From contig JAJZCU010000150.1 in NCBI GenBank assembly GCA_021828935.1, positions 1 to 5,961 on the forward strand: DNA of 5,961 nt, read 5' to 3'. How positions within the stretch are numbered: the stretch's first letter is position 1; the number at the start of each line of letters is the position of its first letter. Under the pieces are notes generated by a model, which searched no databases, was not told the DNA's origin, and was given only the letters and a program-made list of their open reading frames with translations. Both the position numbers and the translations under genes were made by a program. The DNA is from Planctomycetota bacterium. Its GTDB lineage: Bacteria > Planctomycetota > Phycisphaerae > WQYP01. Below, piece after piece: positions 1-5,865 of the stretch.

Positions 1-371
1 ATCCCCATGTTCAATAGACTGCGCTACGTCGACGATTCGCCTTTTTCCCGCTGCCACCGCGATTTACGTCGGGCAAATTTACGGCCGGATTGCGTGCGAA
101 GGGAATTTCAGCCGGGCTGATCACAACAATCGCCAGTCAAATGGGCGCTCTGAATGACAAAATCCGAGAGGATTCCCGCCTTGGTCCTGGATTTGAGATC
201 GGCCACAGCTTCTTCGTGCCGGCGCAGTCTATTGAACATGGGGATGACTTAACTTGGTACGACAGCATTATTACAAACGAGATTACTCCGCTTCTTGAAG
301 AATATTACGCAGGGCGGCCTGCGGACCTAACAAAGGCGAAAGAGCTGTTTTCTTCTCGCGTCGGAGCGTGA
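1..371 (+). CDS. mcrB: McrB C-terminal part, 5' incomplete, with an apparent frameshift near base 20
   Basis: McrB is the AAA+ GTPase of the McrBC restriction system; it recognises modified cytosine in DNA, forms rings and drives McrC to cut. Only the end of the AAA+ module lies here. Reading in frame from base 18 gives TALRRRFAFF, which matches the conserved VDYALRRRF segment of E. coli McrB as I remember it. LNDKI, GPGFEIGHSFF and EITPLLEEYY then follow in the order and spacing of the family, ending at TGA 369-371. Upstream of base 18 this frame has a TAG (15-17). The frame one base earlier (bases 2-19) reads SPCSID, which fits the expected S-x-x-x-V/I-D just before ALRRRF. A two-base loss (or one-base gain) at about 20 would explain this. 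A TTG at 90 could start a short remnant, but homology clearly extends upstream of it. The Walker motifs and the DNA-binding N-terminus are outside the window. Family assignment is firm; the frameshift is inferred from few residues. Confidence 0.85.
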
Positions 372-372
372 T

Positions 373-1392
373 GTGGAAATTCCAATCCGCAACATTTTTT
401 ACATGCTGGCCTACGCATCCGAACGGGCAACGCTGCTTGACCCCGAAGGCTTTTCAGACAGTGATTATCGTGAGCCGGTGGATTTCTACGCCATGTTCCT
501 CGTTGAATCTGTGCGCGACATCGTGCGAACCGGGATGTATCGGGAGTACAAAGAGCGCGCGGTTCGGCTGGCCGGCGTCCGCGGCCGAATGCTCTTCTCC
601 GAGTCAATCGCGGACCTGTCGTTTCCCCGAGGTGAGGCAATTTGCCTCGTGGATGAACTTGACCCGGACGTTTGCCATAATCAAATCATCAAGGCAACGA
701 TGAATATTCTGGTGCAAATTCCGGGCCTCAGCGCGGGCTTGCGTGATCAGCTCAACGCGATACTGCCGTATTTTGACGCCGTCTCAAACGTGACACTAAA
801 CGCCCGCATGTTCCCGGCCGCGGCATTACATGCCAATAATCGGCCGTACCATTTTCCGCTATCCATTTGCCGACTAATCTTTCACGGCGTCCGGCTTGAC
901 GACCAGACCGGCGACTGGCAATTTTGGCATTTAAGCCGAGGAAAGTATCTGCGTTGGCTGTTCGAGAACTTTGTCTACCGGTTTTTGGAGCGCGAACAAT
1001 CGGCATTCAGGGTGCACAGAATGGCAATTAACTGGGAACTACGCGCCGATGAAAACACACGCCGTTATCTGCCATCAATGAAGCCGGACATTGTTTTGGA
1101 GTCGTCCGCTCGAAAAATCATCGTTGATACGAAATTTTACCGGGACGCGCTTCCAACTTATCGTGGCCGCCGGCGTGTTCGAAGCGCGCATCTCTACCAG
1201 ATTTATGCCTACCTCTCCGCGTCGGCGCAACTCGATGGCCGTCGGGCCGAGGGGATACTGCTGTATCCGATGGTGACTGATGAAATAGATCTTCGCTTTG
1301 CAATAAACGGTTTTTCGGTACGTGTCCGGACGCTCGACCTGGGCCAAGATTGGCGACTGGTTCATGAAGACCTTTTGCGCTTGCTCCTGTGA
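373..1392 (+). CDS. mcrC: McrC, nuclease subunit of the McrBC restriction system
   Basis: McrC joins the McrB ring, stimulates its GTPase and carries the DNA-cleaving site. The 339-residue product is close to the length of E. coli McrC (about 348). It opens with IPIRNIFYMLAYA, the family's N-terminal signature. Near the C-terminus it has the PD-(D/E)XK core: KPDIVLE with Asp239, then IIVDTKFY with Asp252 and Lys254, followed by a helix containing YQIYAY (about 275-280). This matches the D...DxK arrangement shown to be catalytic in E. coli McrC, so the nuclease site looks intact. The start is GTG at 373, one base after the mcrB stop. A GGAG at 363-366 lies six bases upstream, inside the end of mcrB, so translational coupling is likely. 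The ATG at 371 is in another frame. Both genes must share a transcript from outside the window. If mcrB is really frameshifted, this nuclease lacks its motor. Confidence 0.93.
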   Translation: MEIPIRNIFYMLAYASERATLLDPEGFSDSDYREPVDFYAMFLVESVRDIVRTGMYREYKERAVRLAGVRGRMLFSESIADLSFPRGEAICLVDELDPDVCHNQIIKATMNILVQIPGLSAGLRDQLNAILPYFDAVSNVTLNARMFPAAALHANNRPYHFPLSICRLIFHGVRLDDQTGDWQFWHLSRGKYLRWLFENFVYRFLEREQSAFRVHRMAINWELRADENTRRYLPSMKPDIVLESSARKIIVDTKFYRDALPTYRGRRRVRSAHLYQIYAYLSASAQLDGRRAEGILLYPMVTDEIDLRFAINGFSVRVRTLDLGQDWRLVHEDLLRLLL

Positions 1393-1521
1393 CCATGAAC
1401 CGTGTAGAAGGCGCGGCGCAGCGATTCAATGGGACCGCGAGCCGAACGTTGGCCGCGACGCTGCCGCCGCCGGGTCCGGCAGGTGTGCCAAGAAAGAACT
1501 CGCTTCGCCGCCGGGCAGGCG
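1393..1521. other. Convergent intergenic spacer between mcrC and the minus-strand gene
   Basis: This short spacer separates two genes that face each other. I see no reading frame worth calling. It holds one modest inverted repeat: CTGCCG at 1461-1466 and CGGCAG at 1477-1482 with a ten-base GC-rich loop. No T-run follows on either strand, so it is at best a weak bidirectional terminator, and termination here may rely on Rho. Confidence 0.4.
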
Positions 1522-2404
1522 TCAGGCGCTGACAGTTGATTCCTTTAACTCCGCATCGCCGAGATGCTTTACCCAGCGTTGCTTGTCTTTGTTGAATACG
1601 GCGGCGGTTTGGACGTTCGAGCCCGCGTCGCGCTTCAGTAGGCCGCGCTCCTCATCGGTCGGGCCGCGTCCGCGTATAAAATGAATAATGTATCCGGCGG
1701 CCAACGCGTTGTATTCTAACTTGGCCAAGTCCCGTTCTAAGTGGTCTTCCCCGTAGTCAAGGCTAAGCTCGATGGCAATTGCGGGCACGTAAGTGCCCTC
1801 ACGGAAATACTTAATGCATTTCATATGCGCGCTCTGGAAATTCTTTGACAGCACCGCCACGTCAAAATTGCCCCGGCGTCGTTTTTCGTTCGGCTTTGTC
1901 GGCCACTCCTTGTGGACCAACCCCGTTTTTTTCGCCATCACCTATTTCCAGCGTTCCCTTGAACACCTCCTCCGCGCGAAGCTGTTGGACAAGGCTGGTA
2001 TGCAAGCAATGCTCGACGCGATGCATGTAGGGCGATCCAGTAAACTCCTTCACCATGCGCTCAATTACTTTTTCCACCGCCCGCTTCGCTTCACGAAACC
2101 AGTCGCCATCTGGTCGCTCACCCGACACAACAACCGCGTCTGCGGGCGGGTCTTCGCCATCCCCGGCCGCTACGGGGGATTTGGCAATTTCGTCAATGGC
2201 GAGGAGTTCGACTTTAAGCCACTTCTTGGCGGCCTCCAGGGTTTCCTTTGTTTTCAACTCAGCCTCCAAGTTTGTGCGGGGAGGTCGGATGCGAAAATAA
2301 TTCTCGTACTCGCCGCGGTTATTGCGGAAGTCGCAGATTTTTACGGTCTGTGATTTAGGCCCATTGCCCACGTAGATGTCGCGGTCTTGGATTGTGATTG
2401 GCAT
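1522..2404 (-). pseudogene. Uncharacterised PD-(D/E)XK-like nuclease relative, split by a frameshift in an A7 run
   Basis: Two overlapping minus-strand reading frames form one broken gene. The 5' part begins at ATG 2404 (MPITIQDRD) and its frame stops at 1862. The 3' part lies in another frame, open from about 1941, and ends at TGA 1522-1524. They join at seven A on the coding strand (1932 to 1926). With six A the product would be continuous, reading EIGDGEKTGLVHKEWP across the join, about 293 residues. The rejoined protein has an unrecognised N-terminal domain, a charged helical middle, a helix with Glu131-His132 (HRVEHCLHTSL), Asp181 in RRRGNFDVAVL, and Glu212 in AIAIELSLDYGEDHL. Order and spacing resemble a PD-(D/E)XK fold, but Ser214 sits where the catalytic Lys is expected, so activity is uncertain. 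The start at 2404 is favoured because GAGAG lies six bases upstream and a promoter occupies the region further upstream. The downstream part has its own GTG/ATG at 1941/1938 and might be made alone. Nuclease identity is inference; the frameshift is strongly supported by continuity. Confidence 0.7.
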
Positions 2405-2429
2405 TTGCGGCTCTCGAAAAAAAACGAGG
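2405..2429 (-). promoter_or_regulatory. Ribosome binding site with a T8-loop hairpin in the leader
   Basis: GAGAG (2415 to 2411) lies six bases before ATG 2404. Just upstream, CTCG (2428-2425), eight T (2424-2417) and CGAG (2416-2413) can form a four-pair stem with an all-U loop in the RNA. The stem partly covers the ribosome binding site. The T8 run is long enough to vary in length by slippage. A regulatory effect is speculative. Confidence 0.4.
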
Positions 2430-2443
2430 CGTGAATTGGTTGC

Positions 2444-2473
2444 AGTGTAAGCCGCCATTAATCTAAATGTCAA
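2444..2473 (-). promoter_or_regulatory. Promoter of the minus-strand nuclease-like gene
   Basis: On the minus strand a perfect TTGACA -35 box (2473 to 2468) is followed after 18 bases by TACACT (2449 to 2444), four of six matches to TATAAT. Transcription would begin near 2437 and give a leader of about 33 bases before ATG 2404. This is the best sigma-70-type promoter in the window. It also argues against starting the protein at the far upstream end of the frame, which overlaps the -35 box. Confidence 0.6.
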
Positions 2474-2570
2474 GCGGGCGCGGACTGAGGAAAACGCGCG
2501 CCGGGGCTGAATTTTTTCGATACTTCACACGCCCTGATCGCGCGGCGTGGCGCCCGGCATATCCCCCAGC

Positions 2571-2626
2571 GCGACGACACATCGGCGCGCGGGCGGCCCT
2601 ACAACGCCGTCGAGTTGTGTCGCCGC
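2571..2626. repeat. Long imperfect inverted repeat (hairpin)
   Basis: The arm at 2571-2581 (GCGACGACACA) pairs with 2616-2626 (TGTGTCGCCGC) at ten of eleven positions, enclosing a 34-base loop that itself contains GGCG and CGCC. An alternative pairing joins GGCGCGCG (2584-2591) to CGCGCGCC (2627-2634). Chance pairing is raised in such GC-rich DNA, but the AC-rich/GT-rich part of the stem is not simple GC noise. Confidence 0.5.
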
Positions 2627-2640
2627 CGCGCGCCCGCCGC

Positions 2641-2654
2641 GGCCCGGTTGGGCC
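2641..2654. repeat. Short perfect hairpin
   Basis: GGCCC (2641-2645) and GGGCC (2650-2654) form a five-pair stem with a GGTT loop. Further GC-rich bases on both sides can extend it imperfectly. No T-run follows, so it does not look like an intrinsic terminator. Confidence 0.45.
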
Positions 2655-2756
2655 GGCGCGGGCGGCTAACAGGGTTGGACACTGGTTTCGAATTTCTGGC
2701 GCCGTGCGCATTTGCATGCACATTACGTTTCGGCTCACTGCGCCAGAGGTTCTTAC

Positions 2757-2839
2757 GCCCCGCTGGGGCTTGCGAAATGGGGGGCGCGGCACCCCCGTTT
2801 TCAAACACGGGGCCAAAATCGCGCTGCCCCATCCGGGGC
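2757..2839. repeat. Cluster of G-run/C-run hairpins with competing pairings
   Basis: Four compact stems occur within 83 bases: GCCCC/GGGGC with a GCT loop (2757-2769), GGGGG/CCCCC (2780-2796), CCCCGT/ACGGGG (2793-2812), and GCCCC/GGGGC with an ATCC loop (2826-2839). The second and third share the C-run at 2793-2796 and so exclude each other. Such density is typical of REP-like palindromic elements or structured RNA; which of these it is cannot be told from one copy. Confidence 0.55.
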
Positions 2840-2999
2840 CGACGACCATCCATCGACCGGGGCATCATGCGTCAGCGTTTGCGGAAAACGCGGATCGACC
2901 TTTGCGGCGGCGGATGGCCTCACTTTGTTCGGCCGTACCGCACGGAGCGTCCGCGCCTCGTTCGATGCCGGTACAATGAATTGCCAACTACCCCATCCG

Positions 3000-3069
3000 C
3001 CAAGTGGCTGAAAGCCATCCACTTGGTGGTTGATTTCCGACCAAGGATCCGGTATCGTAGAAACTTGGT
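3000..3069. promoter_or_regulatory. Alternating CCAAG/CTTGG motif array around a promoter, operator- or attenuator-like
   Basis: CCAAGTGG (3000-3007) and CCACTTGG (3019-3026) are a perfect eight-base inverted repeat. ACCAAG (3040-3045) and CTTGGT (3064-3069) form a second pair. The five-base core therefore occurs four times in alternating orientation, with centres 22, 19 and 23 bases apart, roughly two helical turns. The first pair lies just upstream of the candidate -35 box, the third motif inside the -35/-10 spacer and the fourth at the likely transcription start. CTTGGT (3022-3027) can also pair with 3040-3045, so alternative hairpins are possible. Protein binding is inferred. Confidence 0.45.
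3030..3058 (+). promoter_or_regulatory. Candidate promoter of the AAA_14/DUF4143 ATPase gene
   Basis: TTGATT (3030-3035) and TATCGT (3053-3058) each match four of six consensus bases and are separated by the optimal 17 bases. Initiation near 3065 would leave a leader of about 30 bases. The match is moderate, but the position and the surrounding symmetric motifs support it. Confidence 0.4.
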
Positions 3070-3093
3070 CACGCGAATGATGTGGAACATTGC

Positions 3094-4326
3094 ATGTTAC
3101 GGCGCAATATTGAAGATTTGATATTAACCTCACTTCACGACACGCCGGTGGTGTTCATTCAAGGCCCACGTCAGGCCGGCAAGAGTACGCTGGTGCAGTC
3201 GCTGGATAAAAAAGCATTTCCCGCCGAATATTACACGCTTGATGACGCGGCCACGCTGGCGGCCGCAACCTCTGATCCGCAGGGATTCATTGCTCAACTT
3301 CCGCGCCCGGCAATTATTGATGAGGTACAGCGGGCGGCTGGCTTGCCGTTGGCAATCAAAAAAAGCGTTGATTCCAATCGGGCCGCCGGCCAGTTTTTGC
3401 TCACCGGCTCAACGAACGCCATGGTGACGCCAACGCTCGCGGAATCTTTGGCCGGCCGTATGGAACTGCACACACTTTGGCCCCTGTCGCAGGGCGAACT
3501 GGCGGGTCGCCGCGAGATGTTTATTGATGCGGCATTTAATGGCAAATTATTGACTTCGGTCGGCGGCGACCCGTGGCCCGCGCTCGCCGGGCGCATGGCT
3601 GTCGGCGGATATCCCGAGATGCTTGGTCGCAGCGATAACGACCGCCGCCGGGCCTGGCTTGGCGCGTACATCACGACCATTCTTCAGCGTGACGTGCGCG
3701 ACATTGCCGACATCCGTGACGTGGCGGAAATGCCGCGGCTATTGGCGCTGCTGGCGGCGCGCAGCGCGTCATTGCTGAATTATGCCGATTTGGCGCGCAG
3801 CCTGCCCATTGCCCAGACCACGCTGAAGCGCTACATGGCGCTGTTGCAGGCAACGTTTCTAATGCAGACGCTTCCTCCATGGTTTGTTAACAAGACCAAG
3901 CGGCTGGTCCGGGCGCCCAAAACCCTGATCGTTGATACCGGCCTGCTTTGTTACCTACTGAACATGGATGCCCAACGGCTGCAGGCCGATCGCGCGGCGG
4001 CGGGCGCGGTTTTGGAAAACTTTGTGGCGATGGAATTGTTCAAGCAGCGCGGGTGGTCGCGCACGCGGCCTGAATTGTTTCACTTTCGTACGGAAACCGG
4101 CGACGAGGTGGACCTGGTGTTGGAAGATCGCGCCGGACGCATCGTGGGCATTGAGGTAAAGGCCACTGGCACAATCGCCGCCGCCCATTTCAAGGGTCTG
4201 CACCGCCTGGCCGCCCTGGCCGCGGACCGCTTCCACCGCGGTATTGTTTTGTATACCGGAGACAAAGTCGTCCCCTTCGGCGGGCGCATGTTCGCGGCGC
4301 CCATCGGCGCCATTTGGAATAGTTGA
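3094..4326 (+). CDS. ATP-binding protein of the AAA_14/DUF4143 family
   Basis: This 410-residue protein has the two-domain layout of the AAA_14/DUF4143 family, common P-loop ATPases of mostly unknown job, found scattered in accessory regions and sometimes discussed as toxin-antitoxin or defence related. The N-terminal ATPase shows Walker A GPRQAGKST (24-32), Walker B PAIIDEVQR (72-80, Asp76-Glu77), a sensor-like LLTGSTN (102-108), and GGYPE (171-175). A helical middle with a winged-helix-like stretch (about 225-260) follows. The C-terminal DUF4143 part resembles a PD-(D/E)XK nuclease: LENFVAMELF with Glu308, EVDLVLE with Asp340, and GIEVKAT with Glu354 and Lys356, so that core looks complete. 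I chose ATG 3094 because family members begin with a short R-x-I lead and TGGAA lies about six bases upstream. A GTG at 3082 would add four residues but has no binding site. No frameshift is seen. A hairpin terminator follows the gene, suggesting its own transcript. Its substrate is unknown. Confidence 0.88.
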   Translation: MLRRNIEDLILTSLHDTPVVFIQGPRQAGKSTLVQSLDKKAFPAEYYTLDDAATLAAATSDPQGFIAQLPRPAIIDEVQRAAGLPLAIKKSVDSNRAAGQFLLTGSTNAMVTPTLAESLAGRMELHTLWPLSQGELAGRREMFIDAAFNGKLLTSVGGDPWPALAGRMAVGGYPEMLGRSDNDRRRAWLGAYITTILQRDVRDIADIRDVAEMPRLLALLAARSASLLNYADLARSLPIAQTTLKRYMALLQATFLMQTLPPWFVNKTKRLVRAPKTLIVDTGLLCYLLNMDAQRLQADRAAAGAVLENFVAMELFKQRGWSRTRPELFHFRTETGDEVDLVLEDRAGRIVGIEVKATGTIAAAHFKGLHRLAALAADRFHRGIVLYTGDKVVPFGGRMFAAPIGAIWNS

Positions 4327-4376
4327 TAACGCACGGTTGCGCCGGCCAAGGGCCGCAATCACCCGGCTGCGTTATT
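4326..4376 (+). terminator. Likely terminator after the ATPase gene
   Basis: ATAACGCA (4326-4333) and TGCGTTAT (4368-4375) pair perfectly. Inside lies a second stem, CGGCC/GGCCG (4343-4347 with 4351-4355) around an AAG loop, plus TTG/CAA pairing. The stem begins at the last base of the stop codon. Only a TTATTAT stretch follows rather than a clean T-run, so efficiency is uncertain. Confidence 0.45.
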
Positions 4377-4390
4377 ATCAGGCCACGCGG

Positions 4391-4407
4391 GCGGCAAGCT
4401 ATGCCGC
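4391..4407. repeat. Small hairpin upstream of phoH
   Basis: GCGGCA (4391-4396) and TGCCGC (4402-4407) form a six-pair stem with a five-base AGCTA loop. It lies between the terminator-like repeat and the candidate phoH promoter. It may be a second part of the termination region. The following stretch up to about 4470 is pyrimidine-rich and shows no gene. Confidence 0.35.
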
Positions 4408-4476
4408 GCGGCTGAGGGGTTCTCACGCTTCACACCTCACCATTCATTCCGCATTTCGCGTTTCGCCTTCTGCGCA

Positions 4477-4482
4477 TATACT
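4477..4482 (+). promoter_or_regulatory. Candidate -10 box of the phoH promoter
   Basis: TATACT matches five of six bases of the -10 consensus and sits about 28 bases before the TTG start. No good -35 box is found 16-18 bases upstream (the best is TTTCGC at 4454), so the promoter may be weak, activator-dependent or not real. Confidence 0.35.
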
Positions 4483-4500
4483 TACCGGCAACATTTACCC

Positions 4501-4507
4501 GGAGGTG
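4501..4507 (+). promoter_or_regulatory. phoH: Strong ribosome binding site deciding the phoH TTG start
   Basis: GGAGG at 4501-4505 lies five bases before TTG 4511. It is the only near-consensus site near the family's expected N-terminus. It rules out the much longer in-frame extension to 4244, which would run back through the end of the ATPase gene. Confidence 0.75.
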
Positions 4508-4510
4508 CAT

Positions 4511-5479
4511 TTGATTATCAATTTGTCGTTGGATGAAGACACCGATCGCCTGCTGCTGTTTGGCATGGCGGACCGCAATCTAAAACTGCTGCGCGAAACG
4601 CTTCAGGTGTATGTCGCGGCGCGCGGGGACATGTTGAAAATCAGCGGTGAACCCGATGCGGTGGACCGTGCGGCCCACGCCCTGCGCGACATGCAGCGGC
4701 ACATTAAGCAGCATTCAAATCTCGATCGGGAACAGGCTGCGGAAATTGTCCGCCGCACGTTGGCCGCCCCGGCCGCCGCCGACGGTTCTGACATTCTTGA
4801 TGTGGCTGTGCATGGACATCCGCTAAAGCCCAAGACCGTCGGGCAGGCGCGGTACATTCAAGCCATTCGGGAAAATGATCTGGTCTTCTGCACCGGACCG
4901 GCGGGCACCGGCAAAACGTACCTGGCCGTGGCCCTGGCCGTGAGCATGTTGCGGCGCAACGCCATGCGGCGGCTGGTGCTGGTGCGGCCGGCGGTGGAGG
5001 CGGGAGAAAAGCTGGGATTTCTGCCTGGCGATATGCAGGCCAAGGTCAACCCATATCTGCGGCCATTGCTTGACGCCCTGAATGACATGATGCCCTTTGA
5101 ACAGATCCGCCGATTCATGGCCCATGATATTATTGAAGTGGCGCCGCTGGCGTACATGCGTGGACGCACGCTTAATGAATCGGTGGTGATTTTGGACGAA
5201 GCGCAGAACACCACGCCTTCACAAATGTTGATGTTTTTGACGCGACTGGGGGAAGGCAGCAAGATGATTGTCACGGGAGATCCATCGCAAGTGGACCTTG
5301 AGCCGGGCCAAACCAGCGGCTTGGTGGACGCGCACCGCACCTTGCGGCGGGTCAAGGGCATCGCTTTTGTTGAACTGGACAAGAGCGACATCGTGCGCCA
5401 TAAATTGCTACAAAAGATCGTGCAGGCCTATGCGCGCGACACGCCCCGCCCGGGCCCCGCGGATGAGCCGCCGGATTGA
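4511..5479 (+). CDS. phoH: PhoH-family ATPase (PhoH-like phosphate-starvation protein)
   Basis: A cytoplasmic P-loop ATPase of the widely conserved PhoH/YbeZ group, linked by family knowledge to RNA metabolism, ribosome maturation and often to the RNase YbeY. From TTG 4511 the product is 322 residues, the normal length. Residues about 1-80 look like the family's N-terminal KH-like domain. Then come HPLKPKTVGQARYI (103-116), Walker A GPAGTGKT (129-136), LVLVRPAVEAGEKLGFLPGD (155-174), PYLRPLLDAL (181-190), Walker B VVILDEAQN (225-233, Asp229-Glu230), the sensor TGDPSQVDL (255-263), and DIVRHKLLQKIV (293-304), which supplies the conserved Arg296. All expected motifs are present and no damage is seen. 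Regulation probably comes from the upstream TATACT region; the name does not prove phosphate control, and I see no clear Pho box. The gene is 184 bases from the ATPase gene and 56 bases from a small membrane protein gene. Usual partners such as ybeY are not next to it in this window. Confidence 0.95.
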   Translation: MIINLSLDEDTDRLLLFGMADRNLKLLRETLQVYVAARGDMLKISGEPDAVDRAAHALRDMQRHIKQHSNLDREQAAEIVRRTLAAPAAADGSDILDVAVHGHPLKPKTVGQARYIQAIRENDLVFCTGPAGTGKTYLAVALAVSMLRRNAMRRLVLVRPAVEAGEKLGFLPGDMQAKVNPYLRPLLDALNDMMPFEQIRRFMAHDIIEVAPLAYMRGRTLNESVVILDEAQNTTPSQMLMFLTRLGEGSKMIVTGDPSQVDLEPGQTSGLVDAHRTLRRVKGIAFVELDKSDIVRHKLLQKIVQAYARDTPRPGPADEPPD

Positions 5480-5535
5480 AGGGCGGCAAATCCGCACGCG
5501 CAACGTGTCGCGACGCTTGAGCAAAAGGTGAAGCC

Positions 5536-5865
5536 ATGCACAGCGCGGACAGTCGTTATTTGTTAAACCGGCGCATCATGCGATTGTTAGTTTGGGAGGC
5601 CTACCCGCTGCTGACCGCGGCGATTCTTGTGGGCATTATGGTCACCGGGGTGCAGCGCGTTGACGCCTACACCTACGCTGGCGGCGCATTGGCCGCGGGA
5701 GTCGTCGGCGCCCTGGCCGCGGTAGGCTTTGGAAGGGAGATCCGTATGGTCATGGTACGGCGCGGCGCCGACATGGCGCTTGCCGCCGCTTTGGCCGTGG
5801 GCCACGGATTACTTATGTTGGCTGCGGTTGAGCTCATAAAAGCGTGGGTCAGGAGTGTATGGTAA
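5536..5865 (+). CDS. Small protein with three predicted membrane segments, function unknown
   Basis: I do not recognise this 109-residue protein. After a short basic N-terminus (NRRIMR, 11-16) it has three hydrophobic stretches: about 17-39 (WEAYPLLTAAILVGIMV region), 47-66 (Ala/Gly-rich) and 78-101. An arginine-containing loop (about 67-76, GREIRMVMVRR) lies between the second and third. The pattern suggests a small integral inner-membrane protein; the first segment is not followed by a signal peptidase-like site. ATG 5536 has AGGTGA five bases upstream, a convincing binding site. It follows phoH by 56 bases with no terminator-like hairpin, so cotranscription is plausible. In many bacteria genes for a membrane HD-domain hydrolase and YbeY stand at this place; this protein is much too short to be the former. 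The coding call is good, the function is open. Confidence 0.7.
   Translation: MHSADSRYLLNRRIMRLLVWEAYPLLTAAILVGIMVTGVQRVDAYTYAGGALAAGVVGALAAVGFGREIRMVMVRRGADMALAAALAVGHGLLMLAAVELIKAWVRSVW

Larger units (their letters stand above)
2474..3081. other. Gene-free, GC-rich, hairpin-rich spacer of about 600 bases
   Basis: Several long open frames cross this stretch on both strands, but they overlap each other, have no ribosome binding sites and encode low-complexity Arg/Pro/Ala-rich sequences, as expected from GC-rich non-coding DNA. I recognise no tRNA, rRNA, transposase or CRISPR array. What it holds are inverted repeats: GGCGCG/CGCGCC at 2477-2502 (a T6 run follows at 2512-2517), a long stem at 2571-2626, a tight hairpin at 2641-2654, a cluster of G-run/C-run hairpins at 2757-2839, and GCGTTT/AAACGC at 2875-2891 around a GCGGA loop. 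The part up to about 2665 is the most GC-rich. It could be a dispersed repeat, a structured RNA or the scar of an older insertion. Confidence 0.6.

Noticed and set aside
1920..1935. A_AAA_AAC matches a canonical -1 ribosomal slippery heptamer in the upstream frame of the split gene
   Set aside because: A -1 shift leads into the third frame, not the frame of the downstream half; a +1 or -2 shift, or loss of one A, is needed, so programmed -1 frameshifting does not explain it.
2477..2517. GGCGCG/CGCGCC stem followed by a T6 run as a plus-strand terminator
   Set aside because: The T-run begins nine bases after the stem and no plus-strand gene ends upstream; the gene there runs the other way.
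2765..2838. Four runs of at least four G suggesting a G-quadruplex
   Set aside because: The connecting loops are about 10 to 24 bases and most G-runs have a matching C-run nearby, so hairpins are favoured.
3082..3093. GTG 3082 as start of the AAA_14/DUF4143 protein
   Set aside because: No ribosome binding site precedes it, while ATG 3094 has TGGAA upstream and gives a more typical N-terminus; the difference is four residues and remains open.
2467..3121. Long open frames on both strands in the GC-rich spacer
   Set aside because: They overlap in several frames, have Arg/Pro/Ala-rich low-complexity products, lack ribosome binding sites and share no recognisable motif.
4244..4510. N-terminal extension of the phoH frame
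   Set aside because: It overlaps the end of the ATPase gene and the terminator, encodes no family-like sequence, and the TTG at 4511 has a strong ribosome binding site and matches the normal PhoH length.
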